DNA from: JACQFK01 sp041482015
Lineage (GTDB): Bacteria > Planctomycetota > MHYJ01 > JACPRB01
Assembly (NCBI GenBank): GCA_041482015.1
Contig: JBGPCZ010000003.1
Span: forward strand, 1-64,000
Reading direction: 5' to 3'
DNA: 64,000 nucleotides
The number at the start of each line of letters is the position of its first letter. Within the stretch, counting starts at the first letter, position 1. The position numbers were made by a program, and so were the translations under genes. This document shows positions 40,714 through 49,305 of this stretch, piece after piece. The notes beneath the pieces were generated by a model, which ran no database searches, was not told the origin of the DNA, and was given only the letters and a program-made list of their open reading frames with translations.

Positions 40714-42110
40714 CCCGCCCTCCCCTGGAGAAAGCCCACGAGGTGCAGCATGAACTGCCCGAGCAGCCCGACCGCCACGATCATGCAGCCCAGGTACGGC
40801 ACCATCCACCCGCTGTTGGTCACGACCTGGAGCACGGTGCCGGTCTCCGTCTGCGAATCAAACGACGCCTGGTACAGCGTGTCGCCACGGTACCGGAGCG
40901 GGTTGTTCATCCAGATCCGCACGTCGCGCGAAGTGTTACGCTCGTGGTCCGTCACGCGCACCATGCTGGAGTAGTCCTTCGGCGTCATCGTCCCCGGGTA
41001 CCTCTCGAACTTGAACTTGTAGAGGTAGACCGAGTACGGCTTGTAGACCCGCTTGAACCGGAGATAGACGTCGTAGACCTTGCCGCCCACGGCCACCTGC
41101 TGGGGCACGCGGTTGAGCGAGAAGCGGAGCGACACCAGGAACGTGCCCAGCGACCGGCCGTTCCCCTTCTCCCGGAACGTGAGGTAGGCCGCGGCCTCGT
41201 CGACCGCGGCAGACGTCGAGGCGCCGGCCGATTCGGCCGCCTTCTCGGCCACCCAGTGGAGCCCGCTTCCCGCGGTCGCCACATTGCGGTCCGTCCCGGC
41301 GACTTCCCTGAGGTTCGCGTTCTTGATGTACGGCGCGGGCGACGGGTCGATGTCGAAGGGAAGTTCGGGCGATGAGACCGGGTGTCCCCCGCCGAAGAGT
41401 TCCGCGGGCACCGCGACCACGTCGTCGCTGTCGGCGCGGCTGCCGTCGATCACCGCGAGTTCCTCGCCCCGCGAGTCCTCGGCGTAGTTGATGTCCTGCC
41501 CCTCGTAGACGGTCATCGACGCCTCGCGCGCGGAGCGGGCGGTGACGAGCTCGCTGAGCATCATGAGGACGATGCCGGAGTGGAGGAGCACGATCCCCGC
41601 CTTGCGGCCGAACAGCATCTTGCAGCCCATGAAAAGAACGATCGCCGCGCCGCCCCCCTGGAGGAGCTGGAACGTGATCCGCAGGGAGGGCGCGATCTTC
41701 TGCTCCGACGAGTCGGCATCGAAGACATGGGCGATCACCATCCACGTGACGGCGACGCCGAACGCCAGGACCAGGCTCCCCAGCGCCAGCCTCGCCCCGC
41801 GCGCGACCACGTTGATCCGCGACGAGTGGGAGACCAGGAGGTTCACGAGGAGCGCCGTCCCGAGCAGGAAGCCCCCCGGGTACCAGAAGTGTCCGTGGAT
41901 GGCGGGGAAGAAGATGCGCGGCTCGACATGCGCGATCCAGCAGCGGAAATACTGGTCCATCACCGTCCAGATGCCCTTGTCGCGCTGCGCCCATGTGCCT
42001 ACGAAGACGAGGAAGATCGACATTGCGAGCAGGGTGACCGTGACGTGCAGCGAGCCCATGATCCGCCACGCGACGAGGAGCGGATTCCGGGCCGGTTTTG
42101 GATCACCCAT
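40710..42110 (-). CDS. ResB-like cytochrome c assembly protein (System II)
   Basis: The 466-residue protein has three N-terminal membrane helices (SLHVTVTLLAMSIFLVFVGT, GGFLLGTALLVNLL and LGSLVLAFGVAVTWMVIAHV) with WAQRDKGIWTVMDQYFRCW between the first two. A further helix pair includes the motif HSGIVLMMLSEL, then comes a large extracytoplasmic domain with VYDVYLRFKRVYKPYSVYLYKFKFERYPGT in overlapping parts, and a final helix. The YxxxFxxxxYPGT region and GDTLYQASF are ResB hallmarks. It works with ResC and overlaps the preceding lipoprotein gene by 8 nt. Confidence 0.88.
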   Translation of the reverse strand: MGDPKPARNPLLVAWRIMGSLHVTVTLLAMSIFLVFVGTWAQRDKGIWTVMDQYFRCWIAHVEPRIFFPAIHGHFWYPGGFLLGTALLVNLLVSHSSRINVVARGARLALGSLVLAFGVAVTWMVIAHVFDADSSEQKIAPSLRITFQLLQGGGAAIVLFMGCKMLFGRKAGIVLLHSGIVLMMLSELVTARSAREASMTVYEGQDINYAEDSRGEELAVIDGSRADSDDVVAVPAELFGGGHPVSSPELPFDIDPSPAPYIKNANLREVAGTDRNVATAGSGLHWVAEKAAESAGASTSAAVDEAAAYLTFREKGNGRSLGTFLVSLRFSLNRVPQQVAVGGKVYDVYLRFKRVYKPYSVYLYKFKFERYPGTMTPKDYSSMVRVTDHERNTSRDVRIWMNNPLRYRGDTLYQASFDSQTETGTVLQVVTNSGWMVPYLGCMIVAVGLLGQFMLHLVGFLQGRAG

Positions 42111-43134
42111 TCTTGTGGCTCACCTTGAGCGTCTCCAGGAAGGCATGGAACAGCGCCTTCTGCCGGTCGACGACGTCGGGGGCCCCGTCCAGCTTGAGGA
42201 ACATCGACGCCTGGCGGTCGAGCACGAACGCGCAGACGATCCCGCGCGACGGACCCAGGATCTCGACGTAGTTGCCTTCACGGCCCAGGAACGTCATCGA
42301 CCTCGACGCCTGCTCCGCGGCCGCCGCCCCAAGCGGATCGAGACCGGCCTGCTGCCGCCAGCGGTTCACGTTCATGGCGACATCGCCCGTCTGCCCCGGG
42401 AAGATGCTGAGCGTCACCAGCGCCGCCGAGGCGTCGTCGCCGGCACGGAACTCGAGGATCCTTCCTTCGGCCTGGGGACGGGGGTTCTCGGTCCAGCCGG
42501 ACGGCAGCTGGTACGTGAACATCGACCGGTACTCGGCCATCGAGGGCTTCTCGGGCGGCGACGGCCTCTCCGGCGGCGCGCCTCCCGCCATCGGGGGCCC
42601 CATCGCCGGCTTGCGCGGCCCCTCGAAATCCACGATCGTCACCTTCGTCTCCGAGACCGTGATCGTGGTCGACTGCGCGCCGAGGCCCGCTTCCGTGGTC
42701 GGGTCGAGCCCCAGCTGCCCGCGCCAGCGGTTGACGTTGGCCAGGACGCCCCCCGCGTCCCCCGGAAGCCGGACCACGGTGACTTCGAATCGCGGATCGT
42801 CCTTCCCGAACCGGAGGGTCGCCCGACGTTCTGCCCCGCCCGCGCCCGCCTCGTCCGTCCAGCCCGGAGGGAGCTTCCAGGCGACCGTGTCCCCGATGTT
42901 CAGCGACTGGATGAACCGTGTGAATTCGTCCTTGCCGTCGGTGATCCGGGTGGACGGCGCCACCATCTTGAAGAACCAGGTCTCATTCTTCGAGGGAACG
43001 AGCGCCGCCACCATGCGCCACGCGGGGTCCTTCGCGGCGCGGTAGTGGGTGATCGGGTCCTGCTTGCGACAGCCCGCCCCCGACACGAGGAGCGCGACCG
43101 AGGCCAGGAGGACAAGACTTTTCACGATGGCCAT
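42103..43134 (-). CDS. Lipoprotein with duplicated domain, upstream of resB-resC
   Basis: ATG at 43134 gives a lipoprotein signal (MAIVKSLVLLASVALLVSGAGC, Cys22 lipidated), so the 20 upstream codons are rejected. The 343-residue product contains the same unit twice: LPPGWTDEAG...LRFGKDD...ANVNRWRGQLGLDP and LPSGWTENPR...LEFRAGDD...MNVNRWRQQAGLDP, separated by a Pro-rich linker. I do not recognise the unit. The context, overlapping resB, suggests a role in or near cytochrome c assembly or a redox complex, but this is only positional. The ATG is 1 nt after the MBL gene stop. Confidence 0.7.
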   Translation of the reverse strand: MAIVKSLVLLASVALLVSGAGCRKQDPITHYRAAKDPAWRMVAALVPSKNETWFFKMVAPSTRITDGKDEFTRFIQSLNIGDTVAWKLPPGWTDEAGAGGAERRATLRFGKDDPRFEVTVVRLPGDAGGVLANVNRWRGQLGLDPTTEAGLGAQSTTITVSETKVTIVDFEGPRKPAMGPPMAGGAPPERPSPPEKPSMAEYRSMFTYQLPSGWTENPRPQAEGRILEFRAGDDASAALVTLSIFPGQTGDVAMNVNRWRQQAGLDPLGAAAAEQASRSMTFLGREGNYVEILGPSRGIVCAFVLDRQASMFLKLDGAPDVVDRQKALFHAFLETLKVSHKNG

Positions 43135-43135
43135 T

Positions 43136-43990
43136 CTATCCGTGTCGTGGAGCCCGTTCAATCGGGTCGACCCGAATCCCCTTCTCTTCTGCATGTAAGT
43201 ACGCCATGGCGACCTCGGGGTCGTGCTCGAATACGTTTACCCAATGGCCCGCGGACGACTCCGCGACCAACGCCTGCTTCATCATCGCCACCTCGGCCGG
43301 GTAGAGGTCGTAGCCCATCACCCACGCCGGCTTGACGTGGGCCGACGTCGGCAGCAGGTCGGCCCAGTAGATCGCCGTCTGCCCGCGGCTCTCGGCCAGC
43401 ACGATCTGGTGGTTCTTCACATGGCCGCCCGTGCGGCGGACGCGTACGCCCGGGGCGATCTCCTCCTCGCCGTTCACGAACTTCACGCGGCCGGCCTCCC
43501 GCAGCGGCAGGAAGTCCTCCTGGAAATGGCTCCCCTTCGTCCGCGGATTGGGCTCCAGCGCCTCCGCCCACATCCCCTCCTGGATGACCACGGTCGCCTT
43601 CGGGAACGCGGGCACCAGCCCGCCCCCGCGCTTCACCGTGCAGCCGCCCGCGTGGTCGAAGTGGAGATGCGTCAGCACGACGAGATCGATGTCGTCCGGT
43701 CGCAGCCCGATCTTCGCGAGTTCCGCGGGCACCGTCGTCTCGTGCGCCTCCGCGTAGAGTTCCTTGAACCGCGCGTCGTGCTTGTCGCCCATCCCGGTGT
43801 CCACGAGCACGTTTTTCGTCCCCGTCCTGATCAGCAGGCAGTTGAGCGCCAGCGTGATCCGGTTCCGCTCGTCGGGCTTGACGACCTTCTCCCAGACCGG
43901 CTTCGGGACGATCCCGAACATCGCCCCGCCGTCGAGGCGGAACGTCCCGTCGCTCACGATGTGGAGCTCGAACTCGCCCAACTTGTGCAT
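43136..43990 (-). CDS. Metallo-beta-lactamase-fold hydrolase
   Basis: The 284-residue protein has the MBL metal motif HLHFDH (His108, His110, Asp112, His113), an upstream VLVDTGMGDK, a later RRTGGHVKNHQIV (His) and IYWADLLPT (Asp), so a dinuclear zinc or iron site is complete. Gly/His arrangement and length resemble the lactonase (AHL-lactonase AttM/AiiA-like) and N-acyl-hydrolase subgroup, but the substrate is not certain. TAAAGT lies 12 nt before the ATG. It reads into the lipoprotein-resB-resC genes. Confidence 0.85.
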   Translation of the reverse strand: MHKLGEFELHIVSDGTFRLDGGAMFGIVPKPVWEKVVKPDERNRITLALNCLLIRTGTKNVLVDTGMGDKHDARFKELYAEAHETTVPAELAKIGLRPDDIDLVVLTHLHFDHAGGCTVKRGGGLVPAFPKATVVIQEGMWAEALEPNPRTKGSHFQEDFLPLREAGRVKFVNGEEEIAPGVRVRRTGGHVKNHQIVLAESRGQTAIYWADLLPTSAHVKPAWVMGYDLYPAEVAMMKQALVAESSAGHWVNVFEHDPEVAMAYLHAEEKGIRVDPIERAPRHG

Positions 43991-44002
43991 GAGAGGCGAG
44001 GT

Positions 44003-44008
44003 ACTTTA
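44003..44008 (-). promoter_or_regulatory. -10-like TAAAGT for the MBL gene
   Basis: TAAAGT on the minus strand ends 12 nt before the ATG at 43990, giving a leader of about 5 nt. Confidence 0.4.
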
Positions 44009-44058
44009 GCACAACGCCTCACGCCCCCCAAGGGAAGTCGGGCCTCCCCTTTGAAAAG

Positions 44059-47000
44059 TTACGGCCCCGTCGAAAAGGCGCGCTCGATGCGCGACGTGTT
44101 CCCCTGCCGGTCGCTGACCGATACGGTCAAATGTCCGCGCGCGAGCGACGCGAGCGGCTTGGAGAGACGCAGTTCGCGCACCCCGGGCGAAAGCTCCTTG
44201 AACTTCGACGCGAGGTTCTCGCCCGCCGGAACCCCGTCCACCGCGATGTCGGCCGTCACGCGGAAGCTCTCCGGGTCGATCCCGGTGTAGTAGTCCCACA
44301 ACCCGACCACGATCCGGTCCAGGGGCGGGTTCGCGCCCGCCTTGGGATAGGTCAGCGTGAGGATCGGGCGGTTGTCGTCGCACATCCACCCGTAACCGCG
44401 CGCCTCGGGATTCGCGGGACTGTAGTCGAGATCGATCGGGCAGCCGATGTCGATCCAGCGCACGATCTTCCGCCGGTCCTCGTCCGTCAGCGGATCAACC
44501 TTGATCTTCTTCCCATCGGCGCCCACGTACGTCCCGGCGACCGCATCGGCCGGCGGCATCGCGCTCCCAAGGTAATCGAGGTCGTAGCGATGGCGGGCCT
44601 TCGCCGTGTCGACCTTCTCGCCCTTCTGGGCGAAATAGCCGGCGCCCGGCTCGGGCTCGGACGGGTGGTCGTCGTTCGAGAAACCGTCGAGCCGCTTGCC
44701 GTAGATCTTCCAGACGAGCAGGCTCCGCCGCGACTGGAGTTTGCGGATGTAGCGCGACGCGTTCGGGTAGCCCCACGAATCGTAGCCGACCGGCTTGAAG
44801 CCGAACTTGGCCCGCTCGTCGAGCGCGAGCCGGACGTACGTCCCCGGGAACTTGCCGTGCTGCTCGATCTGCATCATCTCGCCGTCGCCGTCCAGGACGA
44901 GGTTCCCCGCGGGCTTCTCCGACTTCCCCGTATGGCAGGCCTCGCAGCTTCTCCTGAGGATCGGCTGGATGTCGCGGAAGTACTCGACATTCTCCGGCGC
45001 CTTCGTCGTCAGGTCGGCGATCTGGAAATCGGGTTTCGCCGCGGCGGTCTCCTCGAAAAGCGTCGGCTTCTGGCTGTGGGCGTGGCAGCCGCCGCAGTTG
45101 GTGCGGATCTCGCCGGGGCGGAGCTGGTGCCACGTCTGTGACATGTTGAGCACGAGGCCGTTCCGGTCGATCGTCTGGAACGTGAAGGCCGTGTCGGCGG
45201 GGATCTTCGCGAGGAAGCTCGTGTCGGGGTTCCCGTCGGGGTCCTTCACCCCGTCGGCCTTCCGCACCGGGATCTCGCCCAGGATGCGGAGCCGCTCGCT
45301 CGCGTGGTTGTAGAAGCGGCGCCCGTTCTTGGGGCCCTCCTTGCGGTCGGACGTCGGCTCCATCACCAGGATGCGGATCGCGTGGATCTCGTCGTTCGAG
45401 TAGAGGCCCGCGTCGCCGCCCTGGTTGTGCCAGTTGATCGGCATGCCGTTGCCGTGGCTCGTGAACGCGTCGAGACCTTTCCACGGATCCTTCCCGCCCG
45501 CGTAGGTCGCCGTGACGCTCCCCTCCGGGACGACGCCGTTCGGGTAGCTCTCGCGCTTGTAGAGGCTCGACGAACCGACGAGTCCGAAGGGCGTCCCTTC
45601 GGGCAAATGCTTCGAGAGCTTGCCGTCGTTCGCGAGCGGCTGGATCTTCCTCGGTTCCTTGATGCCGTAGATCCGCTCGTACGGGACGAGCGCCCGCGGC
45701 CAGCACTCGTTGTAGTTGGGATCGTTCTTGATGAGGAGCAGGTCCGCGGGTTGCTGGACCGGCTTGCCCCCCTTCGCCAGGTAGATCCCGCCGTCGAGTT
45801 GAGGCAGGAACGTGTACTGGTGGTTCACCGGGCCCGGCGAGTAGATCGTGAGCATGTGGTTGTCGGGCGCGCCCGACGGATGGGTGAACTTGCCGACCTT
45901 GGGCGAGTTCTTGTCGCCGATCACCGACGTATCGGCCGGCCCTTCCTGGTTGAGCGCGAACGGCGTGAACGAGATCGACCCCGTCGGCATGAACGGCATG
46001 CGGTAGTACTTCCCCTTGCCGTTGTCAAACCGCCCGAACCGCCACGGCCCGTTGCGCGGATCGTTCATGTAGCCCGGGCCAAACGGCGCGTAACCCGCAG
46101 GCGGAGCCTCGGGGACCTGGATGTACGCCCCGAAGCCGCTGTTGTTCTGGTTGTAGTACTCCTCGACGACAATCGACCGATCGGAGAGCTGCGTCTGGAA
46201 GTGGAATCCGTTCGACGCGCCGCCCGGGTCGAACGCGCTCATGAGCGGCGCCCAGTTCGTGCCGTCCGGATGGATCGTCCAGACTCCCCAGGAGATCTCG
46301 CTCCGGATGCCCTGCGACTCGAGGGTGCTGAACATGATTCGCCCGTCGGCGAGGATCACCGGGTGGAGCGCGCCGGCGACGTTGAGGTGGCCGATCTTCT
46401 GGATGTTCGCGGGGTACGGCTCGTTGTCGGCGACGCTCTCGTCACGGTCGTCCATCACGAAGAGCTGCAGCGCAATCGAGGGATAGCCCTTCGAGGGGCG
46501 GAACCCTTCGCGGTTGCTCGTGAAGACGATCTTGCCGCCGGGGAGCGGGCACGGGCCCATGTTGAACACGCCGTAGTTGACCCAGCTCTTGTCGCCCTCC
46601 TTCTTCGAGGCGTTGCGATGGTCCCCCGCCCAGTCGGCCGCGCCGGTGTTGGGCGTGAAGACCTGGTTCGTGAGCTTCACGATCTTGCGCGACGCCACAT
46701 GGATCTTGTAGAGGTCCGAGCCCGCGGACGGCGGGGACCACTGGTTGTGATTCTTGAGGTTGTGCAGGTGGGAGTAGAGGACCCATTGGCCGTCGAACGA
46801 GACCATCGGGTCGGTGACCGAGCCGTCCCCACCTTCAACGAGAAGCTCCTCGCGACCGTCGGGGTGGAGAAGCATCAGATCGGCCCCCGGCTCCATCGTG
46901 ACCGGTTGCGAGAAGTCGGTGTAGAAGCGCTTGTGGACCTGGTCGCCCGCGCGGCGGGCCCGGACATAGACGATGTCGTAGTCGATCTTGACGGAGGGGT

Positions 47001-47631
47001 CGCTCGCGACGGGCGGAATCTCGACCTTGATGGGATCGAGGAAGAGCTTTTCCTTCTTGTCGGGCGCGCGGTCCTGCCGGACCACCGCGTGTTCGCCGGG
47101 CAACAGCCGTACGCGACCATGGGCGTTGCGGACCTCGACCTGCCCTTCCTCGACCGTCACCATCAGGGAGCCCTCGTCCACCTGGGCGGAGAACTTCGTG
47201 CCGTGGACGACGATGTCGCCGTGGGCGGTCGCGACTTCAAACGACTTTCCGGTCTCTTTCTTCGTGACCTCAAACGTGGCCTGACCTTGGTCGAGCTGGA
47301 CCTTCATCCCCTTGAGGTCGGGCTGGACGATCATCTTGGAGTTCTCATCGACCCGAACGCGGCTGTGGTCCGCAAGCTCGATCGACATCGTCTGGCCCTC
47401 GGCCGTGACGACGGTGCCCTCGGTGATTTTGCCCGCGTCCCGCGGCGCGAGCACGCCGACGGCGATCGCGACCAGCGCCGCCGCGGCGGCGACCCAGATC
47501 CACCGCGACTTGGACGCGCGGCGGCCCATCACCCGGGCGACGAACGCCTCGTCGTCCCCGGTCCCGCCCCGCGCGAGTTCGCGAAGCAGCCCGTCGACCG
47601 CCCGCAGGTCACCGCGATCATCACTTTCCAT
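44059..47631 (-). CDS. FecR-domain anti-sigma-like protein fused to hydrazine-synthase-alpha-like dihaem protein
   Basis: The 1190-residue protein starts with about 43 cytosolic residues, then a membrane helix (44-62) and a FecR domain (about 70-175: LADHSRVRVDENSKMIV, FEVATAHGDIVVHGTKF). A beta-propeller with PD40-like repeats follows (DPMVSFDGQWVLYSH, GGKIVFTSNREG), then a HzsA-like middle domain. Two c-type haem sites follow: CGGCHAHS (Cys846, Cys849, His850) and CEACHTGK (Cys896, Cys899, His900). In the known HzsA a Tyr four residues after the first CxxCH histidine ligates haem; here that position is Gln, so hydrazine synthesis is not implied. It overlaps the ECF sigma gene by 11 nt. Confidence 0.88.
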   Translation of the reverse strand: MESDDRGDLRAVDGLLRELARGGTGDDEAFVARVMGRRASKSRWIWVAAAAALVAIAVGVLAPRDAGKITEGTVVTAEGQTMSIELADHSRVRVDENSKMIVQPDLKGMKVQLDQGQATFEVTKKETGKSFEVATAHGDIVVHGTKFSAQVDEGSLMVTVEEGQVEVRNAHGRVRLLPGEHAVVRQDRAPDKKEKLFLDPIKVEIPPVASDPSVKIDYDIVYVRARRAGDQVHKRFYTDFSQPVTMEPGADLMLLHPDGREELLVEGGDGSVTDPMVSFDGQWVLYSHLHNLKNHNQWSPPSAGSDLYKIHVASRKIVKLTNQVFTPNTGAADWAGDHRNASKKEGDKSWVNYGVFNMGPCPLPGGKIVFTSNREGFRPSKGYPSIALQLFVMDDRDESVADNEPYPANIQKIGHLNVAGALHPVILADGRIMFSTLESQGIRSEISWGVWTIHPDGTNWAPLMSAFDPGGASNGFHFQTQLSDRSIVVEEYYNQNNSGFGAYIQVPEAPPAGYAPFGPGYMNDPRNGPWRFGRFDNGKGKYYRMPFMPTGSISFTPFALNQEGPADTSVIGDKNSPKVGKFTHPSGAPDNHMLTIYSPGPVNHQYTFLPQLDGGIYLAKGGKPVQQPADLLLIKNDPNYNECWPRALVPYERIYGIKEPRKIQPLANDGKLSKHLPEGTPFGLVGSSSLYKRESYPNGVVPEGSVTATYAGGKDPWKGLDAFTSHGNGMPINWHNQGGDAGLYSNDEIHAIRILVMEPTSDRKEGPKNGRRFYNHASERLRILGEIPVRKADGVKDPDGNPDTSFLAKIPADTAFTFQTIDRNGLVLNMSQTWHQLRPGEIRTNCGGCHAHSQKPTLFEETAAAKPDFQIADLTTKAPENVEYFRDIQPILRRSCEACHTGKSEKPAGNLVLDGDGEMMQIEQHGKFPGTYVRLALDERAKFGFKPVGYDSWGYPNASRYIRKLQSRRSLLVWKIYGKRLDGFSNDDHPSEPEPGAGYFAQKGEKVDTAKARHRYDLDYLGSAMPPADAVAGTYVGADGKKIKVDPLTDEDRRKIVRWIDIGCPIDLDYSPANPEARGYGWMCDDNRPILTLTYPKAGANPPLDRIVVGLWDYYTGIDPESFRVTADIAVDGVPAGENLASKFKELSPGVRELRLSKPLASLARGHLTVSVSDRQGNTSRIERAFSTGP

Positions 47632-48163
47632 CGAGTTTCCCTTTCAGACATTCCGCCAGGCTTTCCCGCGCGCGCTGGAGCCGCTTCCGCACGACCGCCT
47701 CGGCGACGCCCAGCCGGCCGGCGATCTCGGCGCACGCCCGCTTCTCGGTGTAAAAGAGGGCGATGGATTCGCCCAGGTGTCCCGAGAGGAGCTGCAGGCA
47801 GCCGCGGAGGGCGGCGAGCGCGTCCTCGCGGCCTTCCTCGACCGCTCGATCCCACGACCGGTGGCGCTCCTCGACCGCCTCGAGGACCGCGCCGTCCACC
47901 GCCTGGGTCCGGTTCGACCGGACCCATTCGAAGTACTTCATCCGCACGATCCCGCGGACCCATGCCGCAAAATCGCGGGATGCGTCGAACTTGGCGAGAT
48001 CGCGATGGGCGACGAGGAACGCGTCCTGGACGAGGTCCTCGGCGACGTCCTCCCGACCCGTAAGCGCAAGCGCGTAGGCGATGAGGCGGCGGTGATGGAG
48101 CCGGACGAGGATCTCGAACGCTTTCGCGTCGACGCCCTGACGATGATCGAGCAAAGCCACCAT
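47621..48163 (-). CDS. ECF-family RNA polymerase sigma factor
   Basis: The 180-residue protein has region 2 (FEILVRLHHRRLIAYALALTGREDVAEDLVQDAFLVAHRDLAKFD in overlapping parts, with WVRGIVRMKYFEWVRS) and region 4 (AEIAGRLGVAEAVVRKRLQRARESLAECL), the helix-turn-helix that reads the -35. It lacks region 3, as ECF sigmas do. Its stop overlaps the start of the FecR-HzsA fusion by 11 nt, the classic arrangement of a sigma factor and its membrane anti-sigma regulator. It probably controls its own operon and others outside the window. Confidence 0.92.
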   Translation of the reverse strand: MVALLDHRQGVDAKAFEILVRLHHRRLIAYALALTGREDVAEDLVQDAFLVAHRDLAKFDASRDFAAWVRGIVRMKYFEWVRSNRTQAVDGAVLEAVEERHRSWDRAVEEGREDALAALRGCLQLLSGHLGESIALFYTEKRACAEIAGRLGVAEAVVRKRLQRARESLAECLKGKLDGK

Positions 48164-48261
48164 TGAGTTCTACAAGGGATTGCAGGACGGGGCGCCGAAG
48201 TGACCCGAAATCGGCAGCGAGACGAATCTACCGGGAAGGTTCGTCCCGCAAAGGATGTCCC

Positions 48262-49305
48262 CTATGGAGTCATCACGACTTTGCCGACCACCGCGTCGGT
48301 CGAGCCGCGCGTGGTTATTGCCTTTTCAAACTCTTCGAGGCGGTACCGGTGGGTGATGATCGGCGACGGGTCCAGCTTGCGGCTGTCGATCAGGCGCTCC
48401 ATGAGCTCCCACGTGCGGAACATGTGGCGGCCGACGATGCCGAGGATGCGCCGGCCCGGGAGGATGATGTCATTCGCCAGGTTGAGCTCGATCGGGCCCG
48501 GCGGGATGCCGAACGCGACGAACGTCCCGCCCTTCCGGAGCGACCGGATCGCCGTCGTGATCGCCTTGTGGTTTCCCGACATGTCGATCGCGATGTCGAG
48601 GCCCGCGCCGTCCCGGTGCGACTCGAGACGCTCCATGAGCGCCGGGTTTGCGCCGTCGAGCATCTCGTCCGCGCCCATCGACCCGGCCATCTTCAGGTGG
48701 TGCGGGTTGACGTCGATCGCGAGCACCTTCACCGCCCCGAGCGCCTTGCAAGCAGCGATGGTGAAGAGCCCCGCGGGACCGCACCCGAAGACGGCCGTGA
48801 TCTGCCCCGCGACCTGCGCCTCGCTGGCGGCGTACACGGCGTTCCCGAGCGGCTCCAGAAGCGCCGCGATCTCCGGGCTCGACCCCTTTCGATTCTTCCA
48901 CGCGCAGACCGCGGGAATCGAGATGTACTCCGCGAAGCCGCCCGGCCGGTGGACACCCACGATTTTCAGGTTGTCGCAGATGTGCCGCAGGTCGTGCCGG
49001 CACTGGTAGCACTTGCCGCAGGGGATGTGGCTCTCGACCGACACGAGGTCCCCGACCGCGACCCCCTCCGCACGCGCGCCCACCTCGACCACCTCGCCCG
49101 CGATCTCGTGCCCGAAGACGAGCGGCGGCTTGATCACCGACTGCGCCCAGCCGTCCCACTTGTAGATGTGAAGATCCGTGCCGCAAATCGACGCCGCCTT
49201 CACCTTCAGAAGGACGTCGTCGGGCCCGCAGCGGGGGACTTCGACGTCCTGCATCTCCGCCCCGATCGCCGCCTTCGCCTTCACCACCGCGCGCATCGTT
49301 GTCAT
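48262..49305 (-). CDS. tdh: L-threonine 3-dehydrogenase
   Basis: ATG at 49305 overlaps the nfo stop as ATGA. The 347-residue zinc-dependent medium-chain dehydrogenase oxidises threonine to 2-amino-3-ketobutyrate with NAD+. It has catalytic zinc ligands Cys41 (ICGTDLHIYKWD) and His66-Glu67 (FGHE), structural zinc cysteines 96, 99, 102 and 110, a Rossmann GCGPAG, and Tdh-specific stretches: NRPGxFAEY-like VHRPGGFAEYISIPA, EPLGNAVYAA, IYGREMFETW-like IVGRHMFRTWELM, and PIITHRY. No 2-amino-3-ketobutyrate ligase (kbl) is adjacent. A second ATG three codons in is possible. Confidence 0.93.
   Translation of the reverse strand: MTTMRAVVKAKAAIGAEMQDVEVPRCGPDDVLLKVKAASICGTDLHIYKWDGWAQSVIKPPLVFGHEIAGEVVEVGARAEGVAVGDLVSVESHIPCGKCYQCRHDLRHICDNLKIVGVHRPGGFAEYISIPAVCAWKNRKGSSPEIAALLEPLGNAVYAASEAQVAGQITAVFGCGPAGLFTIAACKALGAVKVLAIDVNPHHLKMAGSMGADEMLDGANPALMERLESHRDGAGLDIAIDMSGNHKAITTAIRSLRKGGTFVAFGIPPGPIELNLANDIILPGRRILGIVGRHMFRTWELMERLIDSRKLDPSPIITHRYRLEEFEKAITTRGSTDAVVGKVVMTP

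Noticed and set aside
44059..47631. True hydrazine synthase and anammox metabolism
   Set aside because: The beta/gamma subunits are absent, the haem-ligating Tyr is not conserved, and HzsA-like proteins are common in non-anammox planctomycetes.
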